Source: an uncultured Collinsella sp.
Lineage (GTDB): Bacteria > Actinomycetota > Coriobacteriia > Coriobacteriales > Coriobacteriaceae
Direction of reading: 5' to 3'
Length of the DNA: 64,000 nt
NCBI GenBank assembly: GCA_900541795.1
Contig: UQLC01000007.1
Location: 47,688 to 111,687 of the forward strand
This document shows, piece after piece, positions 49,906 through 60,006 of this stretch. Position 1 is the first letter of the stretch; every line of letters starts with the position of its first letter. Made by a program: the position numbers and the translations under genes. The notes beneath the pieces were generated by a model. That model saw only the letters and a list, made by a program, of their open reading frames with translations, made no database searches and was not told the origin of the DNA.

Positions 49906-51702
49906 GTGTCTGAACAGGAGTATTGCAACAGTGACGATACTTTTGGCGTACGGCTTGTCAACCATGTCGATGATGCGGTTTTGCCGGTCGGTGTGCATGA
50001 TTTTGCCGATGCCATTGGTCGTTGCATGCTGGTTGACAAGACCATGTTTATTGCCGATGTGTTGGACTGCGACGCGTCCGTTGTGGTGTGCTGTCGACCC
50101 GAGGGTTTTGGCAAGAGCATGAACTTGTCGATGCTCAGGGCTTTTCTGGAGCGTCCGGCGGTCAGTCGCGCTGGTCAGCGTTTGTTTGCCGATGCTCAGA
50201 TTTGGGATGCAGACGGCGGGCGCTATCGGGATGAGTACGCTTGCTATCCGGTGATATCGCTGGACTTTTCTGGCGCTGCGAGGCGTGGCGCCGCTATTGC
50301 CGACGTCGTGCGCGATGCTCTTTCGGGCGAGTGCGCTCGTCTGCTGGCGCTTTTGGAGGCTCCGGATTTAGCTCGAGACAAGGTGCGTCACATCGAACGC
50401 GTTGCGCGTGGCGCGGCGAGCGAGGATGAGGTCGCCTCGGTGCTTGGCGTGCTCATAGAGCTGCTGGAGATTGCCTGCGATGAGCAGGTTGTATTGCTCG
50501 TTGATGGGTACGATGCGGCGTGGTCTCGCCGTGCGAGCGCGAGGGACGCTTCCGACGCCGATCCGGCAGAACTACTTGACCGTGCGCTGTTTGACGCCAT
50601 TGCCACTGCGCGCGATTCGTTGCGGCTGACGTGTCTGATGGGGGAGTGTTCCGGTCCCGCCGAAGCGGCGCTTTCTTCGCGCGGCTGCTCGTATTGTCTG
50701 ACGACGCCGCTGTCGGCGTGGTGTGACCGTTGGTTCGGTTTTTCGGATGCCGAGGTCGAGGCTCTGTTGAATCATGCTGGGCGCGAGGAATACCTGGATG
50801 ATGCGCGTGAATGGCTCGAGGGATATCGGTTTGGCAGGGCCTATTGCTCGAGTCCAGAGCGTGTGATCGGTTTTCTGGGCCGAGGCTGCACGGCGCCTGT
50901 GCGTGCCGATCTGTATGGATATGCCGATTGTCTGAGTAGGGTAGTTGCCGGGTGGAATCTCGACCGCCTTTCGGTCTTGTTTGATTTGCTCGAGGCCCAT
51001 GGGTGCGCTGAGGTCCCGCTTTGTTTGGGCACTGCAGAGCCAGATGTCTCGCCTGACGATGGCATGTGGACAGCGCTGTATCTGTCCGGTTTTCTCACGA
51101 CGGATATGACTGAGGAGCCGGAGCATGGCGATCGCCTCCGTGCTTTGCGATTGCCCAATAACGAGCTTCGCCAGACCTTGCGTCTAGTGATTATTGAGTG
51201 GTTTGAGTGCGCTGCAGAAGACATTCGAGACGTCGATGCGTTTCGCGACGGGCTGTGCCATGGGAACGAGGATACCGTGAGGCGGGCGCTAAGCCGCATC
51301 TTAGGAGATGCGGGAATCGGTGCGACCGACCCAGATGCGCCACTGCCATATCATCTGCTCTTGCAGGGGCTCTGCTTTGGCTTGCCGGGCTATGCCAATC
51401 CTGCCTCGAGGCGAAAGTGTGGCGCGGGTCGCTGCGACATCCAGGTTTTTCCTACGGGCGCCGTGTTCGACATAGCCGATACGATCGGTATGCTCGATGA
51501 ACGTCCGCTGATAACGATCAACATGATGTATGACCCCGGTGTGGATGCGCTGGGCCTGGAATTGCTGGCCGTGCAGGCGCTGCTCGACATAGAGCGCGAC
51601 GGCATCGACGAAATCCGTGTGCCGCGCCCCGGCGTGGGTCGCATGCGCTGGGGGTTCGGTTTTGATGGGCAGCATGTGGCTACGGTGTGCCAGCGGCTTT
51701 AA
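49906..51702 (+). CDS. AAA-ATPase_like/PD-(D/E)XK family protein with degenerate active sites
   Basis: A 598-residue protein of the family that joins an AAA-like domain to a C-terminal PD-(D/E)XK nuclease-like domain. The N-terminus LPVGVHDFADAIGR...LVDKTMFIADVL and the P-loop CRPEGFGKSMNLSMLRAFLE are typical. The Walker B region reads LLVDGYDAAW where the family has IDEYD, so the catalytic Glu is missing. In the C-terminal part GAGRCDIQV keeps the Asp, but the expected ExK strand reads PLITINMMYD. Both ATP hydrolysis and nuclease activity may be lost. The start is GTG 49906 after GGGAGAAG. Related proteins occur in large paralogous sets in gut anaerobes; their role is unknown. Confidence 0.8.
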   Translation: MSEQEYCNSDDTFGVRLVNHVDDAVLPVGVHDFADAIGRCMLVDKTMFIADVLDCDASVVVCCRPEGFGKSMNLSMLRAFLERPAVSRAGQRLFADAQIWDADGGRYRDEYACYPVISLDFSGAARRGAAIADVVRDALSGECARLLALLEAPDLARDKVRHIERVARGAASEDEVASVLGVLIELLEIACDEQVVLLVDGYDAAWSRRASARDASDADPAELLDRALFDAIATARDSLRLTCLMGECSGPAEAALSSRGCSYCLTTPLSAWCDRWFGFSDAEVEALLNHAGREEYLDDAREWLEGYRFGRAYCSSPERVIGFLGRGCTAPVRADLYGYADCLSRVVAGWNLDRLSVLFDLLEAHGCAEVPLCLGTAEPDVSPDDGMWTALYLSGFLTTDMTEEPEHGDRLRALRLPNNELRQTLRLVIIEWFECAAEDIRDVDAFRDGLCHGNEDTVRRALSRILGDAGIGATDPDAPLPYHLLLQGLCFGLPGYANPASRRKCGAGRCDIQVFPTGAVFDIADTIGMLDERPLITINMMYDPGVDALGLELLAVQALLDIERDGIDEIRVPRPGVGRMRWGFGFDGQHVATVCQRL

Positions 51703-51726
51703 GCGCCGAGGTGTTTCCGGCTTCCG

Positions 51727-52746
51727 TTACTCGGTGTCCTTCATGGGCGGCATGGGCTTCCAGTTGGGATCCTTGACGATCTTGCGGGCGTCCTTCATGC
51801 CTCGGCGCAGCGCCGGAATACCGGTCTTAAAGCACTTGTCAACGGCAGCCAGGCGAATGAACTCCTTGCAGAAGGTCGCGACGTTGCCCAGACGGAACAG
51901 CGCGGGGTGATAGTCGCCGTAAATCTGCATGTAGCGGGCCAGATAACCGCGGTTGCGCATGATGTAGTAGCGGTTGGTGTCGCTCGTAGAGTTGAGCTGG
52001 CGCTTGCCGGCGATATCCCAGTTAGAGACAGCGCGGGCACGCTTGAGCACCACGTCGGCAACAACGGCGGCGGGGAAGTGCTGGCTGGCCACGTAGCCGT
52101 AGCAGGCATCGTCGCCGTAGATGAAGAATCGCGCATCCGGCAGGCCGATCTTGTCGACCACGCGGCGCGAGAACAGGCCGCCTTCAAAGCACAACTGGTT
52201 CATGGCGCGGTAGCCCTTGGGGCCCAGGTCCCACTTAGCGATGGGGTTGGGGATACCAAGCGAAAGGATGAGCTGGTACTGCCAAAAGAAGGCGCCGCCG
52301 TCAAAGTCCAGGCGCGAACCCTGGATGACATCGTAGCGGTCGGTCCACTTGGCAAGACGCTCGATGCCTTCGGGGATGACGAGCACGTCGTCGTCCATCA
52401 CCCAGAACCACTGGGCGCCCAGGTCGTAGGCGCATTTGGTGCCGGCGGAGAAGCCACCTGCACCGCCGCCGTTTTCGAGCTGTGGTGCGTAGATGACGCG
52501 GTCAGTGCCGCCCTTCGCGTCGGGCTGTTCGATGTCGGTGCCCCACAGGTTGGCCAGGCGCTCGTTGAATGCGGTGCACATGGCCTCGGTCTCACGCGAA
52601 TTCTCGTTATCGACGATCACGATGCGCCAGGGCGCTGCCGTAAGCTCGGTCATGGAGTCGAACAAGTTGGCCAGGAGTTCCTGGCGCTTGTACGTAACGA
52701 CGACAATGGCGAGCTTATCGATGGGAGCGGGAAGGGTTGAAGGCAT
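51727..52746 (-). CDS. Family 2 glycosyltransferase, GlfT-like
   Basis: A 339-residue cytosolic enzyme. The nucleotide-sugar domain begins KLAIVVVTYKRQELLANLFDS; the metal site is WFWVMDDDVLV near 118 and the acceptor segment FFIYGDDACYGYV near 218. This DDD plus late WD/ED-type pattern resembles galactofuranosyl and rhamnosyl transferases of actinobacterial wall polysaccharides. It is transcribed opposite to, and just upstream of, the five-gene glycosyltransferase run, with a divergent promoter region at 52747-53002. Confidence 0.85.
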   Translation of the reverse strand: MPSTLPAPIDKLAIVVVTYKRQELLANLFDSMTELTAAPWRIVIVDNENSRETEAMCTAFNERLANLWGTDIEQPDAKGGTDRVIYAPQLENGGGAGGFSAGTKCAYDLGAQWFWVMDDDVLVIPEGIERLAKWTDRYDVIQGSRLDFDGGAFFWQYQLILSLGIPNPIAKWDLGPKGYRAMNQLCFEGGLFSRRVVDKIGLPDARFFIYGDDACYGYVASQHFPAAVVADVVLKRARAVSNWDIAGKRQLNSTSDTNRYYIMRNRGYLARYMQIYGDYHPALFRLGNVATFCKEFIRLAAVDKCFKTGIPALRRGMKDARKIVKDPNWKPMPPMKDTE

Positions 52747-53002
52747 GGGGCAATATATCCTTTCACGCGCGGCGGGTGAGTGCAGCGCGGAAGCTATCGA
52801 ATACGTCCTTGGGACTGTCCTATTGTAAAGGCTCGGCGCACCTTGGCGGCAAGCTTTGAATAAAACGCAGGAACCTGCCATGGGCCCGCCGCATGACGTG
52901 GGGCCGCTTTGCCCGCAAGAGGCTCCATAGATTATATAAACGCCCGCTGGCGCGCTGACCCTTTGATACCATGAAACGACAGGTATTTCCTAAGGAGCAC
53001 AT

Positions 53003-54106
53003 TTGTCTACTAACGCCTCTGGCAGCCCTGTTCTGTCGCTGCTTATTCCCATTTACAATGTTCAGCGCTACCTGCGCGAGTGCCTCGATTCCGCCCTGGC
53101 GCAGACGCTCAAGGATATTGAGATCATCTGCATTAACGACGGGTCGACCGACAACTCGCCGGCGATAATCCGCGAGTATATGGAGCGCGATGGGCGCGTC
53201 AAGATGATCGACAAGGCCAACAGCGGCTACGGCGACTCGATGAACCACGGTCTGGAGATGGCGCGTGGCAAGTACGTTGGTATCTTGGAGTCCGATGACT
53301 TTATGGCGCCCGACGCACTCGAAAAGCTTGTCTCGGCCGCCGATAGCAATAATGCCGACTTTGCGAAGGCGAACTTTGATTTCTACTGGTCTAAGCCCGA
53401 GGAGCGCCGTTCGCTGCACGAGATGTTTAAAGCCAAGGACTGTGGCAAGCCAGTGCACCCGAGCGATACAACGCAGTTCTTTAAACAAAAGCCGTCGATT
53501 TGGTCGGCCGTGTACCGTCGCGATTTTCTTGAGCGCAACGGCATTAAGTTCCTGCCGACTCCGGGGGCATCCTTTCAGGACACGTCATTTGCCTTTAAGG
53601 TGATTGCGTGCGCCAATAAGGCTGTTTACCTGCATGATGCCGTTTTGTCGTATCGACAGGACAACGAGAATTCCTCGGTCAATTCTTCGGCTAAGGTCTT
53701 TTGCGTCAATACCGAGTATGCCGAGATTGAGCGTTGGATTCGAGAGGATTATGCCCGCGACCACGTAAGCGGCGATGTCGCGCGCATGCTCAAGTTCAAT
53801 CAGCTCATTAAGTACGATTCGTACATGTGGAACTACGTACGCCTGGCGCCTAAGTTCTATAAGGAGTTCCTGGTTCAGATGGCCAAGGAGTTCCAAGCGG
53901 CCTTGGACGCGGGGGAGTTTTCGCTTGACGACCTCAAGCCGTGGAAGCGCGCAAATCTCGCTGCCATCCTCAAAGATCCTGAGGGCTGGGTTGACGAGCA
54001 TCCGAGTTTTGCGACGGATGGTGCCTTGGGGCGCGCCAAGTATTACGCCTCGGTTGGAGGCCCAGGCGTGGTCGCCGCCTTCCTCATCGAATCGCTGAGG
54101 GGGTAG
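53003..54106 (+). CDS. Family 2 glycosyltransferase (paralogue 1)
   Basis: A 367-residue GT-A enzyme: VLSLLIPIYNVQRYLRECLD at the N-terminus, ICINDGSTDNSP near 45 and ESDDFMAPDAL near 98 (the DxD-like metal site). After about residue 210 a helical region (KFNQLIKYDSYMWNYV) replaces a typical transmembrane tail, so it is probably peripheral. It starts at TTG after TAAGGAG. Its first 100 residues are about 85% identical to the gene at 55228, so the two arose by duplication. First gene of a co-directional cluster with 6-75-base gaps. Confidence 0.88.
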   Translation: MSTNASGSPVLSLLIPIYNVQRYLRECLDSALAQTLKDIEIICINDGSTDNSPAIIREYMERDGRVKMIDKANSGYGDSMNHGLEMARGKYVGILESDDFMAPDALEKLVSAADSNNADFAKANFDFYWSKPEERRSLHEMFKAKDCGKPVHPSDTTQFFKQKPSIWSAVYRRDFLERNGIKFLPTPGASFQDTSFAFKVIACANKAVYLHDAVLSYRQDNENSSVNSSAKVFCVNTEYAEIERWIREDYARDHVSGDVARMLKFNQLIKYDSYMWNYVRLAPKFYKEFLVQMAKEFQAALDAGEFSLDDLKPWKRANLAAILKDPEGWVDEHPSFATDGALGRAKYYASVGGPGVVAAFLIESLRG

Positions 54107-54112
54107 GTCGGC

Positions 54113-55153
54113 ATGGGAGAGGCCTCGTGTCCTAAAGCTACCATTGTCGTCCCCGTTTACAACTCTGCGCGCTCCATTCAGCGATGCCTCGATTCGCTGT
54201 TGGCCCAGTCCGAGCGCTCGATTCAGGTTGTCTGCGTCAACGACGGTTCGACTGATGATTCGTTGAACGTGTTGCGCCAGATTGCGCAGGCCGATGATCG
54301 CGTACTGGTGATTGATCAGGAAAACGCGGGCGTCTCGTGTGCTCGAAATGTCGGAATCGATGCCGCCGAGGGCGAGACCGTCTTTTTTGTGGACGCCGAC
54401 GATTACATCGATGCCCAGACGATCGAGCGCGTGCTGCATGCCATGAAGTCTGCAGATGCCGAGGCCGCCGTTTTTGGCGGCGTCTGTGAACCTGCCGATG
54501 CTGCCCCCAAACGCGTCCAGCAACTCATGAGCCCCAAAGCTGGTACCTTCGGCGCCCGCGATCCTCAACTGCTGTTCCATTCGAATGCGCAGCCCTATGC
54601 CTGCCGTGCGGCTTTTTCGCGCGAGCTGCTCAATCGCGAAGGCATTCGCTTCGCCCCCGGTTTGGCTTTGGGCGAGGACGTCGTCTTCCAATTTGCGGCT
54701 TATGCGCTTGCCCGCAGGACCGTCGTCATGCCTGACAAGTTCTACCACTACGTGATGGAGAGCGAATCGGCGACGCACGAGTTCAACAGTGCCGAGGCGC
54801 GCGCCAAAAAGCTTGACGCCCACATGAAGATGCTCGAGGAGGTCTTGGAAGACTGGGCGGCCTATGGTCTTTTGGACCTGTGTCCCGGCGAGCTGATAAC
54901 TTGGTTTTTGGACCTAATTGTGTTCGATCTGGCGCGCTTGGATGCCGATGACTTCCATCGCGTGGCGGCTCGCGTCAACATGGACCTCACGACGTTTTTG
55001 GGAACGGAGTGGGCGGATATGCCTGCTAAGGGTGCCGTTCGCCGTGTTGCCCACAAGCTCGTTGCGGCGACCTCGGGCGTTTCGATGGCAGACGCCACGC
55101 TGTTCTATCTTTCGACTCGCGGTCTCAAAGCCTGCCTGGAGCGCTTTCTATAA
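54113..55153 (+). CDS. Family 2 glycosyltransferase
   Basis: A 346-residue GT-A protein: KATIVVPVYNSARSIQRCLD, VCVNDGSTDDSL near 42, SCARNVGIDAAEGETVFFVDADDYI near 75-100 (DADD metal site). It is distinct from its neighbours by a C-terminal segment, LTTFLGTEWADMPAKGAV. It begins six bases after the previous stop and so is co-transcribed and probably coupled. Likely adds one sugar to a lipid-linked surface glycan; donor and acceptor are unknown. Confidence 0.88.
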   Translation: MGEASCPKATIVVPVYNSARSIQRCLDSLLAQSERSIQVVCVNDGSTDDSLNVLRQIAQADDRVLVIDQENAGVSCARNVGIDAAEGETVFFVDADDYIDAQTIERVLHAMKSADAEAAVFGGVCEPADAAPKRVQQLMSPKAGTFGARDPQLLFHSNAQPYACRAAFSRELLNREGIRFAPGLALGEDVVFQFAAYALARRTVVMPDKFYHYVMESESATHEFNSAEARAKKLDAHMKMLEEVLEDWAAYGLLDLCPGELITWFLDLIVFDLARLDADDFHRVAARVNMDLTTFLGTEWADMPAKGAVRRVAHKLVAATSGVSMADATLFYLSTRGLKACLERFL

Positions 55154-55227
55154 TTCCAAGCGCTGCCGCCCGCCGCAACTCGGCTGCTAAAATAACCCTG
55201 TTACACGCTATTCAACGGGAGGTTCTC

Positions 55228-56346
55228 TTGCAGAACTCTGATACCCCTAAAGTTTCGCTGCTTGTCCCCATTTGCAATGTCGAGCGCTATCTGCGCGTGT
55301 GCCTCGATTCCGCCGTGGCGCAGACGCTCAATGACATCGAGATCATCTGCATCAACGACGGCTCCACCGATAGCTCGCCGGATATCATCCGCGAGTACAT
55401 GGAGCACGACCCCCGTGTAAAGATGATCGACAAGGCCAACAGCGGCTACGGCGACTCGATGAACCGTGGCCTGGAGATGGCGCGCGGTGAGTACGTGGGC
55501 ATCCTTGAGTCCGACGACTTTATGTTTGAGGATTCGCTTCAAAAGCTGGTCGCCAAGGCCGATGCTGAGCATGCCGATGCGGTAAAGGGCGACTTTTATC
55601 TGTATTGGTCCACGCCCAGCGAGCGACGTGAGCTGTTTGGGATTATCGACGAGCATATGACGGGCGCCGCGTATCGCCCCGTCGATCGCCCGGGCATCTT
55701 CTACCGCAAACCTTCCATTTGGTCAGCTATCTATCGGCGCGCGTTCCTCAACGACAATCAGATTCGCTTCCTTCCCACGCCGGGTGCCTCGTATCAGGAT
55801 GCGGGTTTTAACTTTAAGGTCTGGGCATGCGCCGAGCGTGCTGCGTTTATCGCGGACCCCATTTTGTGCTATCGCCAAGACAACGAGAAGAGCTCTGTTA
55901 ATTCGCCCAACAAGGTATTTTGCGTGTGCGACGAATACGCCGAGATGCAGCGCTTTTTGGATGAACGCCCCGAGCTTAAGGCTCAGCTTCAGGGTATTTT
56001 AATGCGCATGAAGGTCGATACGTACCGTTGGAACGATGAGCGCCTGGTCGATGAACTGCGCGAGCAGTTTTGGAAGAAAGCCTCGTCCGAGCTCAAGGCC
56101 GACTGGGATGCCGGTCGCTTTGATCTGTCGCTGTTTGATCCGCGTGGCGAGACCGACTTGCGCCTGATGGTCAAGTCGCCCCGCGCCTATATCGATTCGC
56201 GCTTTGACTTTAAGAAGCCGGGCAAGCTCAATACGTTTAAGCATTACTTTAAGATTGGCGGCCTGCCGCTGGTCTGGCGTGTGCTGACGTATCAGTGCAC
56301 CTACGGCGACAACCCGCACCCCGATGACGTTCCGGCCGCACAGTAG
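55228..56346 (+). CDS. Family 2 glycosyltransferase (paralogue 2)
   Basis: A 372-residue GT-A enzyme, close paralogue of the gene at 53003: shared blocks include IEIICINDGSTD, VKMIDKANSGYGDSMN and YVGILESDDFM. The C-terminal third diverges. Start is TTG 55228 after GGGAGG, as in its paralogue. The 74-base gap before it is the largest in the cluster and may hold an internal promoter. Duplicated enzymes of this kind often add the same sugar at different linkage positions. Confidence 0.88.
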   Translation: MQNSDTPKVSLLVPICNVERYLRVCLDSAVAQTLNDIEIICINDGSTDSSPDIIREYMEHDPRVKMIDKANSGYGDSMNRGLEMARGEYVGILESDDFMFEDSLQKLVAKADAEHADAVKGDFYLYWSTPSERRELFGIIDEHMTGAAYRPVDRPGIFYRKPSIWSAIYRRAFLNDNQIRFLPTPGASYQDAGFNFKVWACAERAAFIADPILCYRQDNEKSSVNSPNKVFCVCDEYAEMQRFLDERPELKAQLQGILMRMKVDTYRWNDERLVDELREQFWKKASSELKADWDAGRFDLSLFDPRGETDLRLMVKSPRAYIDSRFDFKKPGKLNTFKHYFKIGGLPLVWRVLTYQCTYGDNPHPDDVPAAQ

Positions 56347-56358
56347 GAGCGAGTGACT

Positions 56359-57426
56359 ATGGCTACCCCCAAGATTTCCGTTGTCGTTCCCATCTATAAA
56401 GTGGAGGAGTGCCTGGCCTGGTGCCTGGACTCCCTGCTTGCGCAGGACATGCCCGATTGGGAAGGCGTGCTGGTCAACGATGGCTCGCCGGACGGCTCGC
56501 GCGATATTGCGGCTGCCTATTGCGAAAAGGACGCGCGCTTTACGCTGGTCGATAAGGAGAACGGCGGCCTGTCGAGTGCGCGTAATGCAGGCATCGCCGC
56601 GTCCACGGCGCCTATCGTTGCGTTTTTGGATTCCGACGACCGATTTACGCCCGATGCATGCCGCGTGATCGTCGATGCCTTTGAGCGCGAGGACTGCGAC
56701 GTTTTGACCTTTGGCGCGAATCCGTATCCGCTTGAGGCGGGGTATCCGTGGCTTAACTATGTGCTGAGCCCGCGCGATGTGTCGTTTGAAGGCTATAGCT
56801 CCGACCTACTGTTTAAGGAAGCATCTCGCCCGTTTGCATGGCGCACCGCCTGCAAGCGTGAGTTTTTGCTGGGCAACGGGATCGTGTTCGACGAAACCGT
56901 TAAGTATGGCGAGGACCAGGTCTTCGATTTTGCCGTGTACGGTCGTTCGCACAAGACCGCGCTTATCTCGAACAAGCTGTATGATTACCGCGTGGCGCGC
57001 AAGGGTTCGCTCATGGACACCATGCGCTACGACGACGAGACGCGTCTGCTGGAGCACGTGAAGATTTACTCTGCGGTGCTGGCTGACTGGCAGCGCGACG
57101 GTCTCGATGCTCAGCATGCCGATGACCTGGCGTACTTCCTCTGCGATCTGGTGCTGTACGATGCGCTCAGGCTGTTGAGTACGGATTGCGGCAAGGTGTT
57201 TGCTGCCGTTGCCACGGCGCTTGCCGGTTCTGCCGTGGGCAGCGATGCTGCGCTCGCACAATGCGCTCCTTCTGTTGCTGCTATGGTGCGTGCGGCGCTT
57301 ACCAGCAAGGCCCCCAATGTCCGTGCGTGCAAAAAGCTCATGTTCGATTACGATGTCTTGAGGTTTGGGCGCCTGGGTGCCTGCAAGCGCGTGGCAGCGA
57401 ACGCCCTGGGAAAGCGAGAAGTGTAG
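56359..57426 (+). CDS. Family 2 glycosyltransferase
   Basis: A 355-residue GT-A enzyme: PKISVVVPIYKVEECLAWCLD, VLVNDGSPDGSRD near 40, and LSSARNAGIAASTAPIVAFLDSDDRF near 72-97 (DSDD site). KYGEDQVFDFAVYGRS near 190 is the expected acceptor-side acidic segment. ATG 56359 is chosen over GTG 56353 because AGGAGC is too close to the latter. It follows the previous stop by 12 bases, and the next gene begins immediately after its own stop. Confidence 0.88.
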   Translation: MATPKISVVVPIYKVEECLAWCLDSLLAQDMPDWEGVLVNDGSPDGSRDIAAAYCEKDARFTLVDKENGGLSSARNAGIAASTAPIVAFLDSDDRFTPDACRVIVDAFEREDCDVLTFGANPYPLEAGYPWLNYVLSPRDVSFEGYSSDLLFKEASRPFAWRTACKREFLLGNGIVFDETVKYGEDQVFDFAVYGRSHKTALISNKLYDYRVARKGSLMDTMRYDDETRLLEHVKIYSAVLADWQRDGLDAQHADDLAYFLCDLVLYDALRLLSTDCGKVFAAVATALAGSAVGSDAALAQCAPSVAAMVRAALTSKAPNVRACKKLMFDYDVLRFGRLGACKRVAANALGKREV

Positions 57427-59913
57427 ATGAGTATCAAGCGTTTGGCACTTTGCCGCAGCCAGGGCCGTCTTTTTGTGCTGCTTCGTTTTGCCGGTCAGGA
57501 TGTCGCCGCGCTTATTGAGCGGGAGGCCTCTCAGGCGTTTGCCCATGCGACTACGAGCGGTTCTTGTTTGCCGTCACTGGTGCTCCCGGTCGATCATGGC
57601 CGTGTGCTGGCGCTATGCCCTTCTGTTTCCGATTACGAGCGCGAGCTCGCCGTTTTGGTGCTTCCGTTTTTGGATGGCTCGTCGATGGATGCCGTTTTTG
57701 CATCCGGTGGCCAAAGGTTGGGCTCTATTCGTCTCGATAGCCGCGTGGCCAAATTGGAATCCAAGATTAACTACAAAGCAAAGCCTGCGCTGTGCGCGCT
57801 TATCCGCGATGCGCAGCGTGGCGAACACTGCGGCCGCTACGAGATCGATGCCATTCGCTATTTGCCGGCAGACGTCGGCGCGGTGTGGCGCTATGAGGTT
57901 ACCTGGGCGGGAGACCCCCAGTGCGCGCCTGAGCTCCAGATCTTCGATACGCATATGAATGCCATCGATGTTACCGTGCATGTGTTTGAATCGCAGGTCG
58001 ATGTTCCGCAGCAGAACGGATGCCGCATCAATAAATCGTATCTGAGTGTTGAGATGCCTCAGGATATACGAGATTTTGTCGCGATCGTGAGCGATCCCAC
58101 AGAGCGGATCCAAAGCGGGTTTTGCGCCATGGATGGTCGCCTGTACAACGGCATGGTCGACGACAGCTGGAACCGTATGAAGGACGCGCGTGCAGACGAC
58201 GCAGCTTATCGACGTTGGTTTGAGCAGCATCGCGCAAAGCCGGGCGATTTGGCGTGCCAGCGTGTCGCTTCGGCGGCCTTTGCCTATAGACCGCTCGTGA
58301 GCATTGTGGTGCCGTGCTACAAGACTGATCGGGTCTACCTGCGCGAGCTGCTGGAATCGGTGCAAGCCCAGAGCTATGACAACTGGGAATTGCTGCTTAT
58401 GGACGCCTCGCCCGAATGGGACGCGGTGGCCACCCTTGCGGCAGGTGCCAACGACGAGCGCATCCGTCGCATCGAGCTTCCCGGCAACGGCGGCATTGTG
58501 GTCAACACCAACGCAGGTATCGAGCAAGCGACAGGCGACTACATCGCTTTCTTGGACCACGATGACATTCTGGAACCGGACGCGTTATTCCAGTATGTTT
58601 CCGCGCTGAACAAGGCGGCCGAGGGCGAGCGTCCCCAGGTCCTGTTCTGTGATGAGGACATGTTCCAGAAAACGGGGGAGTGGGGCCAGCCGGTCTTTAA
58701 GACCGTACTCAACGTCGACCTGCTCTATAGCCATAACTGCGTGACGCATTTCCTGATGGTGGAGAAGGCGCTCATCGATCACATTGGTATGTCCCCAGAA
58801 GACGTTGCGGGCGCCCAGGACTACGACTTGACGCTTCGCTGCCTTGCAGCCGGCGCGCGCTTTGAGCACGTTGCGCATGTGCTGTATCACTGGCGCGTGC
58901 ATCCGGGATCGACCGCCGATGGCTCTGCCGATAGCAAGCCGTATGCCATTGAAGCGGGTCGTCTTGCGCTGCAGCGCCACTTTAACGCGCTGGGCGTTCA
59001 CGGAACGGTCGAGGAGACCGAGACGCCGTTTGTCTACCGCATGCGCCATGCGCTGCCGGAGCCTGCGCCGCTGGTGAGCATTGTGATCCCCACCAAGGAT
59101 CACATTGAGACGCTCGATGCCAGTGTGATGTCGATCGCCCAGAAGGCCACGTATACCAATTACGAGATCGTCTTGGTGGAGAACAACAGTGAAGCCCCGG
59201 AGACGTTTGCGTATTACGAAACCCTGCCAGAGCGCGTGGCTGCAGCATCCGAAGGCAAGAGCATCGCGCGCGTTGTGTACTGGCTGGGCGAGTTCAATTA
59301 CTCTCAGATCATCAATTTTGGTGTGAAGCACGCCAAGGGTGACTACCTGCTGCTGCTGAACAACGATACCGAGGTCATAAGCCCGGACTTTATCGAAGAG
59401 ATGATGGGCTATCTGCAGCGTCCCGATGCGGGCGTGGTGGGCGCCAAACTCTACTTTGCCGATCATCTGGTGCAGCATGCCGGCATTTTGATTGGCGTGC
59501 GTGGCGCACTTGCCCATGCCAACCAGGACTTCTCGGCAAAGCGCGAGGGCTATCTTGCCCGTGCCGTGCGCCCGGGCAACTTTAGCGCCGTGACGGGTGC
59601 CTGCCAGATGGTGCGACGCGACGTATTTGAGCGCGTCGGCGGCTACAACGAGGAATTCGCCGTCGGTTTTAACGACGCAGACTTTTGCCTGCGCGTGTGG
59701 GAGGCGGGTTACCGCACCATCTTTACGCCCTATGCCGAGCTGTACCACTACGAGTTCACCTCGCGCGGCAGGGAAGAGGCCAACGAGGAAAAGCTGCGCC
59801 GCTGGAAGCGTGAGCAGGCGCTGTTCATGCAGCACTGGCCGGAGTTCTTCTTGGATGGCGACCCCTGGCTCGGGCCGAACCTATCAGCCGAGAGCGAGTA
59901 TTTCTCGGTCTAA
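57427..59913 (+). CDS. Large protein with two family 2 glycosyltransferase domains
   Basis: An 828-residue protein. Residues 1-290 form an unrecognised, mostly beta-rich N-terminal domain. The first GT-A domain starts at about 298 (PLVSIVVPCYKTDRVYLRELLE) with FLDHDDILEPDALFQY near 378. The second starts at about 550 (PLVSIVIPTKDHIETLDASV) with LLLLNNDTEVISPDF near 645 and a NDADFCLRVWEAGYRT acceptor segment near 755. Such double GT proteins often build rhamnan or galactofuranan chains. The ATG directly follows the preceding TAG, so it is translated from the same mRNA. Confidence 0.87.
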   Translation: MSIKRLALCRSQGRLFVLLRFAGQDVAALIEREASQAFAHATTSGSCLPSLVLPVDHGRVLALCPSVSDYERELAVLVLPFLDGSSMDAVFASGGQRLGSIRLDSRVAKLESKINYKAKPALCALIRDAQRGEHCGRYEIDAIRYLPADVGAVWRYEVTWAGDPQCAPELQIFDTHMNAIDVTVHVFESQVDVPQQNGCRINKSYLSVEMPQDIRDFVAIVSDPTERIQSGFCAMDGRLYNGMVDDSWNRMKDARADDAAYRRWFEQHRAKPGDLACQRVASAAFAYRPLVSIVVPCYKTDRVYLRELLESVQAQSYDNWELLLMDASPEWDAVATLAAGANDERIRRIELPGNGGIVVNTNAGIEQATGDYIAFLDHDDILEPDALFQYVSALNKAAEGERPQVLFCDEDMFQKTGEWGQPVFKTVLNVDLLYSHNCVTHFLMVEKALIDHIGMSPEDVAGAQDYDLTLRCLAAGARFEHVAHVLYHWRVHPGSTADGSADSKPYAIEAGRLALQRHFNALGVHGTVEETETPFVYRMRHALPEPAPLVSIVIPTKDHIETLDASVMSIAQKATYTNYEIVLVENNSEAPETFAYYETLPERVAAASEGKSIARVVYWLGEFNYSQIINFGVKHAKGDYLLLLNNDTEVISPDFIEEMMGYLQRPDAGVVGAKLYFADHLVQHAGILIGVRGALAHANQDFSAKREGYLARAVRPGNFSAVTGACQMVRRDVFERVGGYNEEFAVGFNDADFCLRVWEAGYRTIFTPYAELYHYEFTSRGREEANEEKLRRWKREQALFMQHWPEFFLDGDPWLGPNLSAESEYFSV

Positions 59914-60006
59914 GGCAATAGTTTTTAGGAAGTCCTTAACCTTCTTTCGCTATGAGCTTGGAAGAAAGCAACGTTGGGCTACTAGCTAAGACAAATTACG
60001 AAAGCT

